Source: JAVVSK01 sp036654235 (lineage in GTDB: Bacteria; Bacillota; Clostridia; Christensenellales; CAG-138). From it: a DNA stretch of 17,498 bases. A program made the position numbers and the translations under genes. This document shows positions 6,726 through 14,635 of this stretch, in pieces. The notes beneath the pieces were generated by a model. It searched no databases and was not told the DNA's origin. It saw only the letters and a list, made by a program, of their open reading frames with translations. The stretch is from positions 1-17,498 of the forward strand of contig JAVVSK010000024.1 of NCBI GenBank assembly GCA_036654235.1. The letters run 5' to 3'. The number at the start of each line of letters is the position of its first letter. The stretch's first letter is position 1.

Positions 6726-7203
6726 ATGGAAAGAGGAGAAGGGCAATACAACATCAAAACACGACAAGGCTTCGTCGATGCGGTAACGGATATCTCCGGA
6801 CTGCTGTTCACGATTAGTTTCTCTATCCTGCGCAATCAAGATTCATGTGCCGATTGCGGTACAGAATGCAATTATGAAGGCGTGGAGAAAGCGCGGGGGA
6901 CTGAGAGAACCATCAAAGTTTAAAAGCTGGATGATAAGAATCGTTATCAATGAAAGTAAACCCATTGCACGACGCCCCAAGTCGCTTCCTTTAGAGGAAG
7001 AAATAGTTGCCGATCAGTTTGGATATGAGGTAAAAATTGATGTTGCCAATGCCGTCATGAATCTAAGCGAAAAATATCGTCTTCCGATCATGATGTATTA
7101 TTTTGAGGATATGCCCGTGACGGAAATAGCCGAGGCATTGGGATTACCTAAAGAAACCATTGTTTCTCAGCTTTCGCGGGCAAAACAAAAATATATGAAA
7201 TAA
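6726..7203 (+). pseudogene. Short ECF-type RNA polymerase sigma factor, single-base frameshift
   Basis: An ATG at 6726 preceded by AAAGGTAA opens region 2 (FVDAVTDISGLLFTISFSIL, then NQDSCADC). The frame then changes at the GG pair 6858-6859: removing one G joins DSCADC to VQNAIMKAWRK, the usual end of region 2. Region 4 follows intact, with LSEKYRLPIMMYYFEDMPV, TEIAEALGLPKETIVSQL (the -35 reading helix) and SRAKQKYMK at the end. The repaired protein is about 158 residues, the normal size for a short ECF sigma. A linked anti-sigma gene is missing; the next gene is on the other strand. If real, the shift inactivates it; a one-base sequencing error is possible. GTG 6696 is a less likely alternative start. 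Confidence 0.8.
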
Positions 7204-7220
7204 TTTTAAATTTAATGCAA

Positions 7221-7239
7221 TCTTTTGGCTCTCAAAAGA
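7221..7239. terminator. AT-rich hairpin between convergent genes
   Basis: TCTTTTG (7221-7227) and CAAAAGA (7233-7239) form a 7-bp stem around a 5-base loop, just after the sigma-factor stop and in the gap between convergent genes (7204-7299). The stem is weak and the following T-rich stretch is short. A second possible fold lies at 7252-7284 (ATTGG/CCAAT arms). Either may terminate one of the genes. Confidence 0.35.
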
Positions 7240-7299
7240 ATCTTATTTTCCATTGGGAATAATAGGTTTTTTTCTATAGCCAATTTTATTTTTCGTTTA

Positions 7300-8166
7300 T
7301 TAATTAAGAGCGCCAAATCCGCGTCCGCTAACCTCTCTCGTATCTATAACCGAGATCATCGCATATTCATCATGTTCCTTAACTATCCGTTTTAAAGGCG
7401 CAAGTTCAACCGTCTTTACTATACAGTAAACGAGTTTGCGCTGCTTACCGGTATATGCGCCTTCGGCAGATATATAGGTTACTCCCCTATGAAGCTTATT
7501 CAGAACAGTGGGCGCTATTTCGTCCCATTTGTCCGATATTATGAAAACCGTATGAGTCCTATTTAGACCTTCAAGGGCAAAGTTAAACGAAACGTTGCAT
7601 ACGAACATGGCCAGTATGCTTATTAGCGAAAGCTCAATCCCCTTGAAAAAGGCGAGAGAGGACATTATAAGGAGGTTAAAAAGAATACTGAACGTTCCCA
7701 TAGATACGGAATATTTTCTACTAAGTATAAGCGCAAGAACATCGGTTCCGCCTAGGGTCGCTCCGCGCTTTACGACGGGGGCGCTTAAAAGTCCGATAAG
7801 AGCACCACCGGCAACCGCCGCCATCATCGGGTCTTTAATTGGAAAAGTTACGAAGCTTGTTAGATAAATTGATCCGCTCAAAAGGAGCGTTCCTATAACG
7901 CTGAAAATAACGAATTTTAAATCTAAAAACTTAAAGCCTATTATAACTATAGGTATATTTAAAATTATTATAGTTAAAAACGACGGTATATCGGCTACGA
8001 AGTCGAGTAAAATACCGACTCCGGTTATTCCGCCGGGCAAAAACTCATGGGCAACGTAAAAGCCGTTTACACAAAACCCCTGTAAAATACAGGTGAGTAC
8101 CATTATTCCTAAGGTTATTGAGTCTTCTTTTAAGTCGAATTTTTTATTATAAATATTATGAGCCAA
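7300..8166 (-). CDS. YitT-family membrane protein with C-terminal DUF2179 domain
   Basis: A 288-residue protein with five to six hydrophobic helices in residues 15-200. Family marks are F-L-P-G-G-I-T-G-V-G-I-L in the second helix region and R-G-A-T-L-G-G-T-D-V-L-A in the middle. A soluble DUF2179-type domain follows at about residues 205-288 (THTVFIISD, RGVTYISAEGAYTG, AMISVIDTREVSGRGF). Function is unassigned in this family; a transport or sensing role is commonly assumed. The start is TTG at 8166-8164: GGAGG (8179-8175) is 8 bases away and the next in-frame ATG would cut conserved sequence. The gene is monocistronic and has its own promoter at 8194-8222. The frame is intact. It marks the left edge of the undamaged chromosome. 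Confidence 0.9.
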   Translation of the reverse strand: MAHNIYNKKFDLKEDSITLGIMVLTCILQGFCVNGFYVAHEFLPGGITGVGILLDFVADIPSFLTIIILNIPIVIIGFKFLDLKFVIFSVIGTLLLSGSIYLTSFVTFPIKDPMMAAVAGGALIGLLSAPVVKRGATLGGTDVLALILSRKYSVSMGTFSILFNLLIMSSLAFFKGIELSLISILAMFVCNVSFNFALEGLNRTHTVFIISDKWDEIAPTVLNKLHRGVTYISAEGAYTGKQRKLVYCIVKTVELAPLKRIVKEHDEYAMISVIDTREVSGRGFGALN

Positions 8167-8193
8167 GGATTATACCTCCACATATGTCTCGCC

Positions 8194-8222
8194 ATTATAC
8201 AAAAAAACCGGGCACTTTGCAA
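8194..8222 (-). promoter_or_regulatory. Sigma-A promoter of the YitT-family gene
   Basis: On the minus strand TTGCAA (8222-8217) and TATAAT (8199-8194) are separated by 17 bases, with the start codon 28 bases past the -10 box. The -10 is a perfect match and the -35 matches at four of six positions. Confidence 0.8.
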
Positions 8223-8254
8223 GCTGACATTATTTAATTGTTAAAGTTATTATT

Positions 8255-8290
8255 TCTGCTAAAAAAAGCGAACGACTTTGATTTAACCGC
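8255..8290 (-). terminator. Possible weak terminator after recG
   Basis: On the minus strand an AGCG...CGCT stem of about five pairs, with a loop of roughly 15 bases, is followed by seven T. It lies just downstream of the recG stop. The stem is short, so this is tentative. The rest of the 8223-8312 interval shows nothing further. Confidence 0.3.
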
Positions 8291-8312
8291 TAAAGTAAAA
8301 ACAATAGCTGTT

Positions 8313-10316
8313 TTAATTCATGACGACCTCCTTAGCCAGTTTCCCATATTTTATGTCTGCCATGAGGGAAAAATACTCAAAATCGTTTTTAAATTCACCG
8401 CGCATAAGCCGCATTAGCGCGCGGCGAATCGCCTTTAACGTTTCTTCGCCAACGGTATCGAAAAGAAGAAAATTCCCATGCTGCTCCGAACCTAAAAATT
8501 CACCCGCTCCGCGAAGTTTAAGATCGGCCTCTGCAAGCTTTATTCCGCTTTGTTCCCGGGTCATAAGGGTTAACCTATCGTTTTTTCCGTCGGACATTAA
8601 AAAACAATATGCCTGCATATCGCTTCGTCCAACTCTTCCTCTAAGCTGATGCAGTTGAGCGAGACCAAACATATCCGCGCTTTCGATAACCATAACCGAG
8701 GCATTTTTCGCGTCAACACCGACCTCAACGACCGTCGTTGAAACTAAAACCGGCGTTTTTCCCTCTAAAAAATCCGCCATCGCGCGCTCCTTTTCGCCTT
8801 GTTTCATTCGCGAATGAAGTAGCCCAACGGGAAAATCGAAAACACTCTGCATCTCCCTATATACCGACTTTGCACTTAGGAAAAAGCTATCGTTCTCTCC
8901 TTCTTCAATATGCGGACAGACGATATAGGCGGAATAGCCGAGAATAATCTGTTGCTTTATAAATTCATACATATCAAGGCGTTTATGCGGAGGTACGCAG
9001 CGCGTCATGATTGGTTTTCGATTTTTAGGCAGCTCATCCATGCGCGATATATCGAGATCACCATATAAAATAAGAGCGAGAGTTCGCGGGATAGGCGTTG
9101 CGCTCATAACGAGAACGTCCGGTGCGTTAGCCTTGTTTTTAAGGTCTGTCCTCTGTTTAACGCCAAACCTATGCTGTTCATCGGTTATTACAAGACCGAG
9201 ATTTTTATATGATACTGCGTCTTGAATTAACGCATGAGTCCCTATTATGTATTTTGCATCTCCATTAGCAATTTTACGTAGCGCGATTTCCCTCTCGACC
9301 TTTTTAAGAGATCCGGTTAATAGGGTGGTTTCGTCCTTAAAGAGCACCGAGAGCGTTTCGAAATGTTGACGCGTCAATATATCCGTAGGTGCCATTAAGA
9401 GCGCCTGAAACCCGTTTTTAACCGCTACGGCCATTGCAAAAGCGGCTACGACGGTTTTCCCCGAGCCAACGTCGCCGTAAAGCATCCGGTTCATGGGAAC
9501 GGAGCGCTCCATGTCGCGTTTTATATCCATAATAGCTTCGATTTGAGATTCGGTAAGTTCGAAAGTTAATTTTGCTTTAAGAGAATCAAGTATGCCCGAG
9601 GCATCGAAAGCTATTCCGGTCGAGTTAATCTCGCGGCTTTTTTTTAACTTTCCTATCATTATTCGGTATATTAAAATGTCGGAAAAAGAAAAGCGCATAA
9701 GTGCGGCGTTAAGCTCATTGCGGCTTAGCGGGAAATGTATATTGCGATATGTAAGGTTAAGCGGCATTAGGTCGAATTCCTTTAAAAATTCTGTCGACAG
9801 AGGATCAGTATAAGAATTATCGCTAAGCAGAGACAGCGCTTCCATAGTGGCATTTTCAATAACAGAAGGAGGGATGTCCTTTATTTTTTTATATATCGGA
9901 ACGATAGGGAGAAAATTTTTAAATATTCGCGGATTTATAAGAGCGCGATATTTAGTATTGTCGAACGTTCCGTAAACGAAGGCGGTTTTCGAAATATGAA
10001 GCTCTTTCCCGGCATATTGTCGATTAAACCATAGAAGCCTTATTCTTTCATTATCATATAAAGCGTCGACCGTCGTTATATTTAGACCCGATTTACTTTT
10101 TAATGTCTTAGGCTCCGTTAATACGGTAACGGCGAGAGCCGCCTTGTCTCCTTTTTTTAAGGAAACGAGGGAAACTCCCGCCGAAAAATCAGCATATTCA
10201 ATTGGATAATAATTTAAAAGATCGGAAACCAAAGATATTCCAACATCCGAAAATGCCTTAGCGCGCCTCGTTCCTATGCCCTTAAGCGCAGTTATAGGCA
10301 AGTTTAAGGGCGTCAT
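8313..10316 (-). CDS. recG: ATP-dependent DNA helicase RecG
   Basis: The 667-residue protein is near the usual RecG length (about 680). The N-terminal wedge/OB domain covers about residues 1-230. Helicase motifs follow in order: Walker A G-D-V-G-S-G-K-T (281-288), motif Ia LLMAPTDIL, motif II D-E-Q-H (379-382), motif III S-A-T-P-I-P-R-T, and motif VI LRGRVGRSD, which includes the RecG-type helical hairpin sequence HQLRGRVGR. RecG reverses stalled forks and branch-migrates Holliday junctions. The ATG (10316-10314) overlaps the TGA of the upstream DAK2 gene by one ATGA, showing translational coupling in an asp23-DAK2-recG operon, a common Firmicutes order. The frame is intact. Confidence 0.97.
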   Translation of the reverse strand: MTPLNLPITALKGIGTRRAKAFSDVGISLVSDLLNYYPIEYADFSAGVSLVSLKKGDKAALAVTVLTEPKTLKSKSGLNITTVDALYDNERIRLLWFNRQYAGKELHISKTAFVYGTFDNTKYRALINPRIFKNFLPIVPIYKKIKDIPPSVIENATMEALSLLSDNSYTDPLSTEFLKEFDLMPLNLTYRNIHFPLSRNELNAALMRFSFSDILIYRIMIGKLKKSREINSTGIAFDASGILDSLKAKLTFELTESQIEAIMDIKRDMERSVPMNRMLYGDVGSGKTVVAAFAMAVAVKNGFQALLMAPTDILTRQHFETLSVLFKDETTLLTGSLKKVEREIALRKIANGDAKYIIGTHALIQDAVSYKNLGLVITDEQHRFGVKQRTDLKNKANAPDVLVMSATPIPRTLALILYGDLDISRMDELPKNRKPIMTRCVPPHKRLDMYEFIKQQIILGYSAYIVCPHIEEGENDSFFLSAKSVYREMQSVFDFPVGLLHSRMKQGEKERAMADFLEGKTPVLVSTTVVEVGVDAKNASVMVIESADMFGLAQLHQLRGRVGRSDMQAYCFLMSDGKNDRLTLMTREQSGIKLAEADLKLRGAGEFLGSEQHGNFLLFDTVGEETLKAIRRALMRLMRGEFKNDFEYFSLMADIKYGKLAKEVVMN

Positions 10317-11959
10317 TCTACGGAAAAATAATAATAATAGAGTGACTGACCACCGTATTGCAGAATAAATTCAGCATCTTCATAGTCTTTTTCGAGATCG
10401 CTTATTAAATTTTCGGCATCGTCCTTCGAAACATTTTCTCCGTAAAATACGGTTATGACGGTGTCTTCCGGCTGAAGCGCAATCATCTTTTCGAGCAGTA
10501 AGCGAGAAGCTGAGAAAATATCTTTATTTGCAATTGAAATTTTATTATCTATAAGTCCTATTATGTCGCCCTCATGGATCTCTTGCCCGTTTACGGTAGT
10601 ATCTCTTACGGCATACGTAACCGCGCCCGAAATTATAGATTTAAACGCGGAATTCATACGCTTTAGATTTTCAGAAACCGAAACATCCGGATTATATGCC
10701 ATAACGCCGGATATGCCCTGCATTATAGTTTTTGTTGGTATTACGAATACATTCTTATCGGATAGCGTCGCCGCCTGTTGCGCCGCCATTATAATATTGC
10801 TATTATTCGGGAAAACGAAAACATTCCTAGCATTAGCCTTACATATGGCGGCATTTATAGATTCGATACTTGGATTCATAGTTTGCCCACCATTTATTAT
10901 GCAGGAAACGGACAGCTCATTAAAAACGGCTTCAATCCCGTCGCCCGAACAGACGACAACTATACCCATTTCCTTTTCGTTTTTCTTTTTTTGCTCCGCT
11001 ATTTCGCGGTTTTGCTCTCGCATATTTTCGATTTTGATTTTATCCACTTCGCCCAGTCTTAGAGCAAGTTGAATAATTTTTCCGGGATAGTTGCTATGAA
11101 CGTGAACCTTGACAAAGCCATCGTCGGAAGCTAAAACGACTGAATCGCCTATACGGATAAGCTTATCGCGGAACTTATCGAGTTCATCCTCAGAAAAATC
11201 TTTTGACGGATGAATTATGAAAAATTCGGTGCAATAGCCGAACTCAATATCGTCGACATTGCCGCGCAAAAGCGCATCGTTATCGTCGTCGGTAACGTTA
11301 TCTTCGTCAGAAGCCAGAGCGAAATCCTCATAAGAATCTCCGTCGATAGCCATCTTAAAGCCGTTAAACAGGCAAAGAAGCCCCATTCCTCCGGAATCGA
11401 CCACCCCCGCTTCTTTTAAAACGGGAAGTAAATCCGGCGTCTTTTTTAGAGTCGCCTCCCCGGTTTCGATAATTAAATCGATGAGAGCAAAAACGTTTAC
11501 ATTAGGGTTTTCAGTTACGGCCAGCTCTAAAGTTTCGGCTATTATGCGCACAACGGTGAGCATTGTACCCTCTCTTGGTTTCATAACCGCTTTATATGCC
11601 GACTCCGAACCCATAGAGAATGCACGCTTTAAAAGCTCCGCATCCATCTCGTCGGATTCTTTTAAAGCGGAAGAAAAACCGCGAAGAATCTGACTTAAAA
11701 TTACACCTGAGTTTCCTCGTGCACCTTTCAGCGCACCCATTGACGCCGCCTTTGCAACGCTCGCAACCGTATTATCGTTAACGCCCGAAAGCTCGCGCGC
11801 CGCGCTTTGCATAGTCATACTCATATTTGTTCCCGTATCCCCGTCCGGAACCGGGAAAACATTTAGCGCGTCAACCGCCTTTTTATTGCGCTCCAGTACT
11901 GCAGCGCCGCAAAGGAACATTTCCTTAAGCAGTTTACCGCCTATTGTTACATTATTCAA
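10313..11959 (-). CDS. fakA: DAK2-domain fatty acid kinase catalytic subunit-like protein (FakA/YloV)
   Basis: The 548-residue length is typical of FakA/YloV. The N-terminal DAK2 (DhaL-like) nucleotide domain shows P-V-P-D-G-D-T-G-T-N-M (residues 36-46, the aspartates that hold Mg-ATP) and G-A-R-G-N-S-G-V-I-L-S-Q (79-90). The remainder matches the middle and DegV-like C-terminal domains (KVHVHSNYPG, then VVCSGDGIEAVF). With a FakB (DegV) partner it phosphorylates exogenous fatty acids; no fakB is in this window. The start is TTG (11959-11957), set by GGAGG at 11970-11966 six bases upstream; the ATG a few codons inside lacks a site. It lies 65 bases after the Asp23 gene and overlaps recG, so all three are one transcript. 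The fakA symbol follows the family, not proof. Confidence 0.93.
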   Translation of the reverse strand: MNNVTIGGKLLKEMFLCGAAVLERNKKAVDALNVFPVPDGDTGTNMSMTMQSAARELSGVNDNTVASVAKAASMGALKGARGNSGVILSQILRGFSSALKESDEMDAELLKRAFSMGSESAYKAVMKPREGTMLTVVRIIAETLELAVTENPNVNVFALIDLIIETGEATLKKTPDLLPVLKEAGVVDSGGMGLLCLFNGFKMAIDGDSYEDFALASDEDNVTDDDNDALLRGNVDDIEFGYCTEFFIIHPSKDFSEDELDKFRDKLIRIGDSVVLASDDGFVKVHVHSNYPGKIIQLALRLGEVDKIKIENMREQNREIAEQKKKNEKEMGIVVVCSGDGIEAVFNELSVSCIINGGQTMNPSIESINAAICKANARNVFVFPNNSNIIMAAQQAATLSDKNVFVIPTKTIMQGISGVMAYNPDVSVSENLKRMNSAFKSIISGAVTYAVRDTTVNGQEIHEGDIIGLIDNKISIANKDIFSASRLLLEKMIALQPEDTVITVFYGENVSKDDAENLISDLEKDYEDAEFILQYGGQSLYYYYFSVE

Positions 11960-12024
11960 ATCGTACCTCCGATGACCTGTTTCATATTGTTATAATTATT
12001 ATTGATTTATTGGCAATACTAAAC

Positions 12025-12378
12025 TTAAGCGTCTATAGAATCCACATGAATATGAAGATTATTAATTTTTATACCTGTCAATTCCTCAACGCGATATCGG
12101 ACATTCGTCATAATGTTTTTAGCCACAGCGGGCAAGCTTACACCGTACACCAAGTTTACATACAAATCTATATCATATGAATCGTCGCTTATCGGCGTTA
12201 CCTTTACACCACGCTTATAGTCGTTGTCGCTTACCAGCTTTAATATAGATTCCGTTGTGCTTTTGCTGTTCATACCAACTATACCGTAATTTTCAACGGC
12301 AGCATGCCCTGCAATACGCGCTATTATGCTCTCGCTAATAACGATCTTTCCCAATTCGTTCTTTATAGTACCCGGCAT
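12025..12378 (-). CDS. Asp23/Gls24 family envelope-stress protein (YloU-like)
   Basis: The 117-residue protein matches the Asp23/Gls24 (DUF322) family: GKIVISESIIARIAGHAAVENYG at the N-terminus, then GVKVTPISDDSYDIDLYVNLVYG and a C-terminal IKINNLHIHVDSI. These are small cytoplasmic or membrane-associated proteins linked to envelope stress in Firmicutes. The ATG at 12378-12376 follows GGAGG (12389-12385). It is the first gene of the operon with the DAK2 gene and recG, driven by the promoter at 12414-12442. In many Firmicutes rpmB lies divergently next to it; here an aminopeptidase gene takes that place. Confidence 0.93.
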   Translation of the reverse strand: MPGTIKNELGKIVISESIIARIAGHAAVENYGIVGMNSKSTTESILKLVSDNDYKRGVKVTPISDDSYDIDLYVNLVYGVSLPAVAKNIMTNVRYRVEELTGIKINNLHIHVDSIDA

Positions 12379-12413
12379 ATGTTACCTCCATTTTCTCTTT
12401 CTGTATTAAGCTT

Positions 12414-12442
12414 ATTCTATATCAAATCCTTTATTCCTGCAA
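12414..12442 (-). promoter_or_regulatory. Promoter of the asp23-DAK2-recG operon
   Basis: On the minus strand TTGCAG (12442-12437) and TAGAAT (12419-12414) are 17 bases apart and lie 35 bases before the Asp23 start codon. Both hexamers differ from consensus at one or two positions. Confidence 0.7.
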
Positions 12443-12579
12443 GCATTTAACGGCTTATGCGTATTTTTCACAATTTTCACATTTTCATACGATTCGTTAA
12501 AATAAAATTTACACATATATATGCGCAGTAAAGCGCGCTCTATCGCCCTTTTATGACGTGGTTTCGGGAAATACTTCAT

Positions 12580-12609
12580 TTGGCACGTGAGGATTAAATA
12601 TGTTATAAT
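12580..12609 (+). promoter_or_regulatory. Promoter of the M18 aminopeptidase gene
   Basis: TTGGCA (12580-12585) and TATAAT (12604-12609) are 18 bases apart, giving a start near 12616. This leaves a leader of about 65 bases containing the hairpin at 12623-12651. The interval between this promoter and the divergent asp23 promoter (12443-12579) shows no supported gene. Confidence 0.75.
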
Positions 12610-12622
12610 CATTTTCGGGTTT

Positions 12623-12651
12623 AGGTGCTGTTATTTGCGCCATAAGCACCT
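12623..12651 (+). promoter_or_regulatory. Hairpin at the 5' end of the aminopeptidase leader
   Basis: AGGTGCT (12623-12629) pairs perfectly with AGCACCT (12645-12651) around a 15-base loop. It would form within a few bases of the predicted transcript start and 30 bases before the start codon. There is no T-run after it (TTTAAAAA), so a 5' stabiliser or protein-binding leader is more likely than a terminator. Confidence 0.5.
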
Positions 12652-12680
12652 TTAAAAATAAAAAAAGAGGTAAAAGTTTT

Positions 12681-14060
12681 ATGGAAAGAAAAAATGCTTG
12701 GAAAACTTACGATGAAAATAACCTGAATGAGCTTCAGACGTTAAATTCCGAATACATAGAGTATTTAAGCGACGGAAAAACGGAGCGCGAATGCGTAAAA
12801 CTTACCGTAAAGGCAGCTGAGAAGATGGGTTATAGGAACATGGCGGATCTAATTAAATCGAAGGCCGTTTTAAAGCCAAACGATAAAGTATATTCGCAGT
12901 TCATGGGCAAAACTATAGCCTTATTTCATATAGGTTCGGAACCGATTGAAAACGGCATGAATATATTGGGTGCTCATATAGACTCGCCTAGGCTGGATCT
13001 AAAACAAAATCCTCTTTATGAGGACGGTGACTTTGCCTTACTTGATACGCATTATTATGGCGGAATAAAGAAATACCAATGGGTAACTATACCTCTTGCG
13101 CTTCATGGCGTTGTTGCGAAGAAAGACGGTTCGCTGATAGAAATAGTTGTCGGTGAAGACGAGAAAGACCCCGTAATCGCGATAAGCGATCTTTTAATAC
13201 ATCTTAGCGCAGATCAGATGCAAAAGACGGCGGCGAAGGTCATAGAGGGGGAGGAGCTTAATATAATAATAGGTAGCCGTCCCGACAATGATACCGAAAA
13301 AGAGGCGGTTCGCGCGCGGATAATGGCTATTATAACCGAAAAATATGGTTTTGATGAGGAAGACTTTATTTCCGCCGAAATCGAAGTTGTTCCCGCGGGA
13401 CGTGCTAGAGATATGGGACTCGATAGGAGCATGGTTATAGGCTATGGTCAGGACGACCGCGTCTGCGCATTTACATCTATGAAAGCATTGCTTGAGCTTA
13501 AAACCGCCCCGAGGCTTACCGCCTGCTGTCTTCTTACGGATAAAGAAGAAGTCGGGAGCATTGGCGCAACGGGCGCTGAGTCATCTTTCTTTGAAAATTC
13601 CGTTGCTGAACTTATGGAGCTTTTAGGACAATACACCGAGTTGAAGCTTCGCCGCGCGCTTACTAATTGCAATATGCTTTCTTCTGACGTAAGTGCGGGT
13701 TTCGATCCGACGTTTGCCTCCGTTTTCGAGAAAAAGAACGCGGCGTTTTTGGGACGCGGCGTATGCTTTAATAAATATACAGGGTCGCGAGGGAAAAGCG
13801 GTTCGAACGATAGTAACGCGGAATATGTTGCGTACGTTAGGAAAATAATGGACGAAAATGGCGTAAACTTCCAAACCGCGGAGTTGGGTAAGGTTGATGC
13901 TGGCGGCGGTGGAACTATCGCTTGCGTTAGCGCGAAATACGGGATGCAGGTTATAGATAGCGGCGTTGCAGTACTAGCTATGCATTCTCCTTGGGAAATA
14001 ACGAGTAAGGCGGATATTTACGAAGCAAAGCGCGCTTATTTAGCTTTCCTTCTTGCATAA
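12681..14060 (+). CDS. M18-family metallo-aminopeptidase
   Basis: The 459-residue protein matches bacterial M18 aminopeptidases (aspartyl aminopeptidase relatives) in length and motifs. The putative dinuclear zinc site is complete: H99 in G-A-H-I-D-S-P-R, D258 in G-Q-D-D-R-V, E289/E290 in D-K-E-E-V-G-S, D336 in S-S-D-V-S-A-G-F-D, and H435 in A-M-H-S-P-W-E. Members are large cytoplasmic homo-oligomers that remove N-terminal residues from peptides. Substrate preference is not readable from the sequence. The start is fixed by AGAGGTAAAAG ahead of ATG 12681. The gene stands alone between its own promoter and a strong terminator. The frame is intact. Confidence 0.96.
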   Translation: MERKNAWKTYDENNLNELQTLNSEYIEYLSDGKTERECVKLTVKAAEKMGYRNMADLIKSKAVLKPNDKVYSQFMGKTIALFHIGSEPIENGMNILGAHIDSPRLDLKQNPLYEDGDFALLDTHYYGGIKKYQWVTIPLALHGVVAKKDGSLIEIVVGEDEKDPVIAISDLLIHLSADQMQKTAAKVIEGEELNIIIGSRPDNDTEKEAVRARIMAIITEKYGFDEEDFISAEIEVVPAGRARDMGLDRSMVIGYGQDDRVCAFTSMKALLELKTAPRLTACCLLTDKEEVGSIGATGAESSFFENSVAELMELLGQYTELKLRRALTNCNMLSSDVSAGFDPTFASVFEKKNAAFLGRGVCFNKYTGSRGKSGSNDSNAEYVAYVRKIMDENGVNFQTAELGKVDAGGGGTIACVSAKYGMQVIDSGVAVLAMHSPWEITSKADIYEAKRAYLAFLLA

Positions 14061-14085
14061 AAAAAATGCAATTGAAGCGATGAAT

Positions 14086-14130
14086 TTTATAGGGCGCGTT
14101 TAAACTTTGCGCCCTATAAAGATTTTAATT
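14086..14130 (+). terminator. Strong terminator after the aminopeptidase gene
   Basis: A perfect 12-bp stem joins 14086-14097 (TTTATAGGGCGC) and 14109-14120 around an 11-base loop. A moderately T-rich stretch follows. It lies 26 bases after the stop codon. The interval from here to the tRNA promoter (14131-14222) holds nothing I can support. Confidence 0.88.
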
Positions 14131-14222
14131 TCCGTGTTTTTGTGTTTTATACTAATGGCTTTTTCTAAAACTAATATAACTTCAGATTCTAAGGTTTATC
14201 ACGATTAAAATTAAAAAAACAC

Positions 14223-14251
14223 TTGACAAAGTGCGAATACAGTGATACCAT
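14223..14251 (+). promoter_or_regulatory. tRNA-Pro promoter
   Basis: TTGACA (14223-14228) and TACCAT (14246-14251) are 17 bases apart, with the mature tRNA beginning 31 bases after the -10 box. The -35 is a perfect consensus. Confidence 0.75.
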
Positions 14252-14282
14252 ATCACACGCTGTCCGGTGCAATTAAAATCAT

Positions 14283-14359
14283 CTGGGTGTGGCGCAGTTT
14301 GGTAGCGTGCTTGAATGGGGTTCAAGAGGCCGGAAGTTCAAATCTTCTCACCCAGACCA
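14283..14359 (+). tRNA. tRNA-Pro (anticodon GGG), CCA encoded
   Basis: The 77 bases fold as a full cloverleaf. The acceptor CTGGGTG pairs with CACCCAG, and discriminator A and encoded CCA follow. The D-arm GCGC/GCGT contains the AGTTTGGTA loop. The anticodon stem CTTGA/TCAAG holds the loop ATGGGGT, with anticodon GGG at 14317-14319 and G at position 37 as in proline tRNAs. The T-arm GGAAG/CTTCT encloses TTCAAAT. The gene is single, with its own promoter and terminator. Confidence 0.97.
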
Positions 14360-14361
14360 TT

Positions 14362-14406
14362 AAAACCGTCTTAAAATGTAGAGTTTTAAGACGGTTTTTG
14401 TTTTTT
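14362..14406 (+). terminator. Intrinsic terminator of the tRNA-Pro gene
   Basis: A perfect 15-bp stem (14362-14376 with 14384-14398) with a 7-base loop is followed by the T-rich run TTTTTGTTTTTT. It begins three bases after the tRNA CCA end. Confidence 0.95.
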
Positions 14407-14422
14407 AAATTATGCATAATTT
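14407..14422. repeat. Perfect 16-bp palindrome downstream of the tRNA terminator
   Basis: AAATTATGCATAATTT reads identically on both strands. It lies between the tRNA terminator and the promoter of the EAL gene, 119 bases before that -35 box. It may be a regulator site or simply AT-rich chance. The rest of 14423-14540 shows no gene. Confidence 0.4.
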
Positions 14423-14540
14423 TACTCTGAATTATGACTTTTTTCGTTCTATTACACACATTACTATTCACCTTGTTTACTTATACCATTGCACCTCGTA
14501 GCTTCTCAATAATTCTCATCATTAATTGATAATCGGCAAC

Positions 14541-14569
14541 TTGTAAAAGTAGCATCGGTATATTATAAT
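14541..14569 (+). promoter_or_regulatory. Promoter of the GGDEF/EAL gene
   Basis: TTGTAA (14541-14546) and a perfect TATAAT (14564-14569) are 17 bases apart. The predicted leader is about 60 bases, and the ribosome binding site GAGAGGAA precedes ATG 14636. Confidence 0.72.
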
Positions 14570-14635
14570 AACGGAATACTATGGAGAATAGGATATAAAT
14601 TTCATATTTTTTACATAGAGAGGAACGGTAAAACG

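Noticed and set aside
12412..12612. 66-codon minus-strand frame between the asp23 and aminopeptidase genes
   Set aside because: No ribosome binding site or family match, and it covers both divergent promoters, so it is best read as non-coding.
14283..14359. tRNA-Pro as an attachment site for an integrated element
   Set aside because: No integrase gene and no direct repeat of the tRNA 3' end was seen elsewhere in the window.
14242..14430. 62-codon plus-strand frame
   Set aside because: It runs through tRNA-Pro and its terminator hairpin, which fully explain the sequence.
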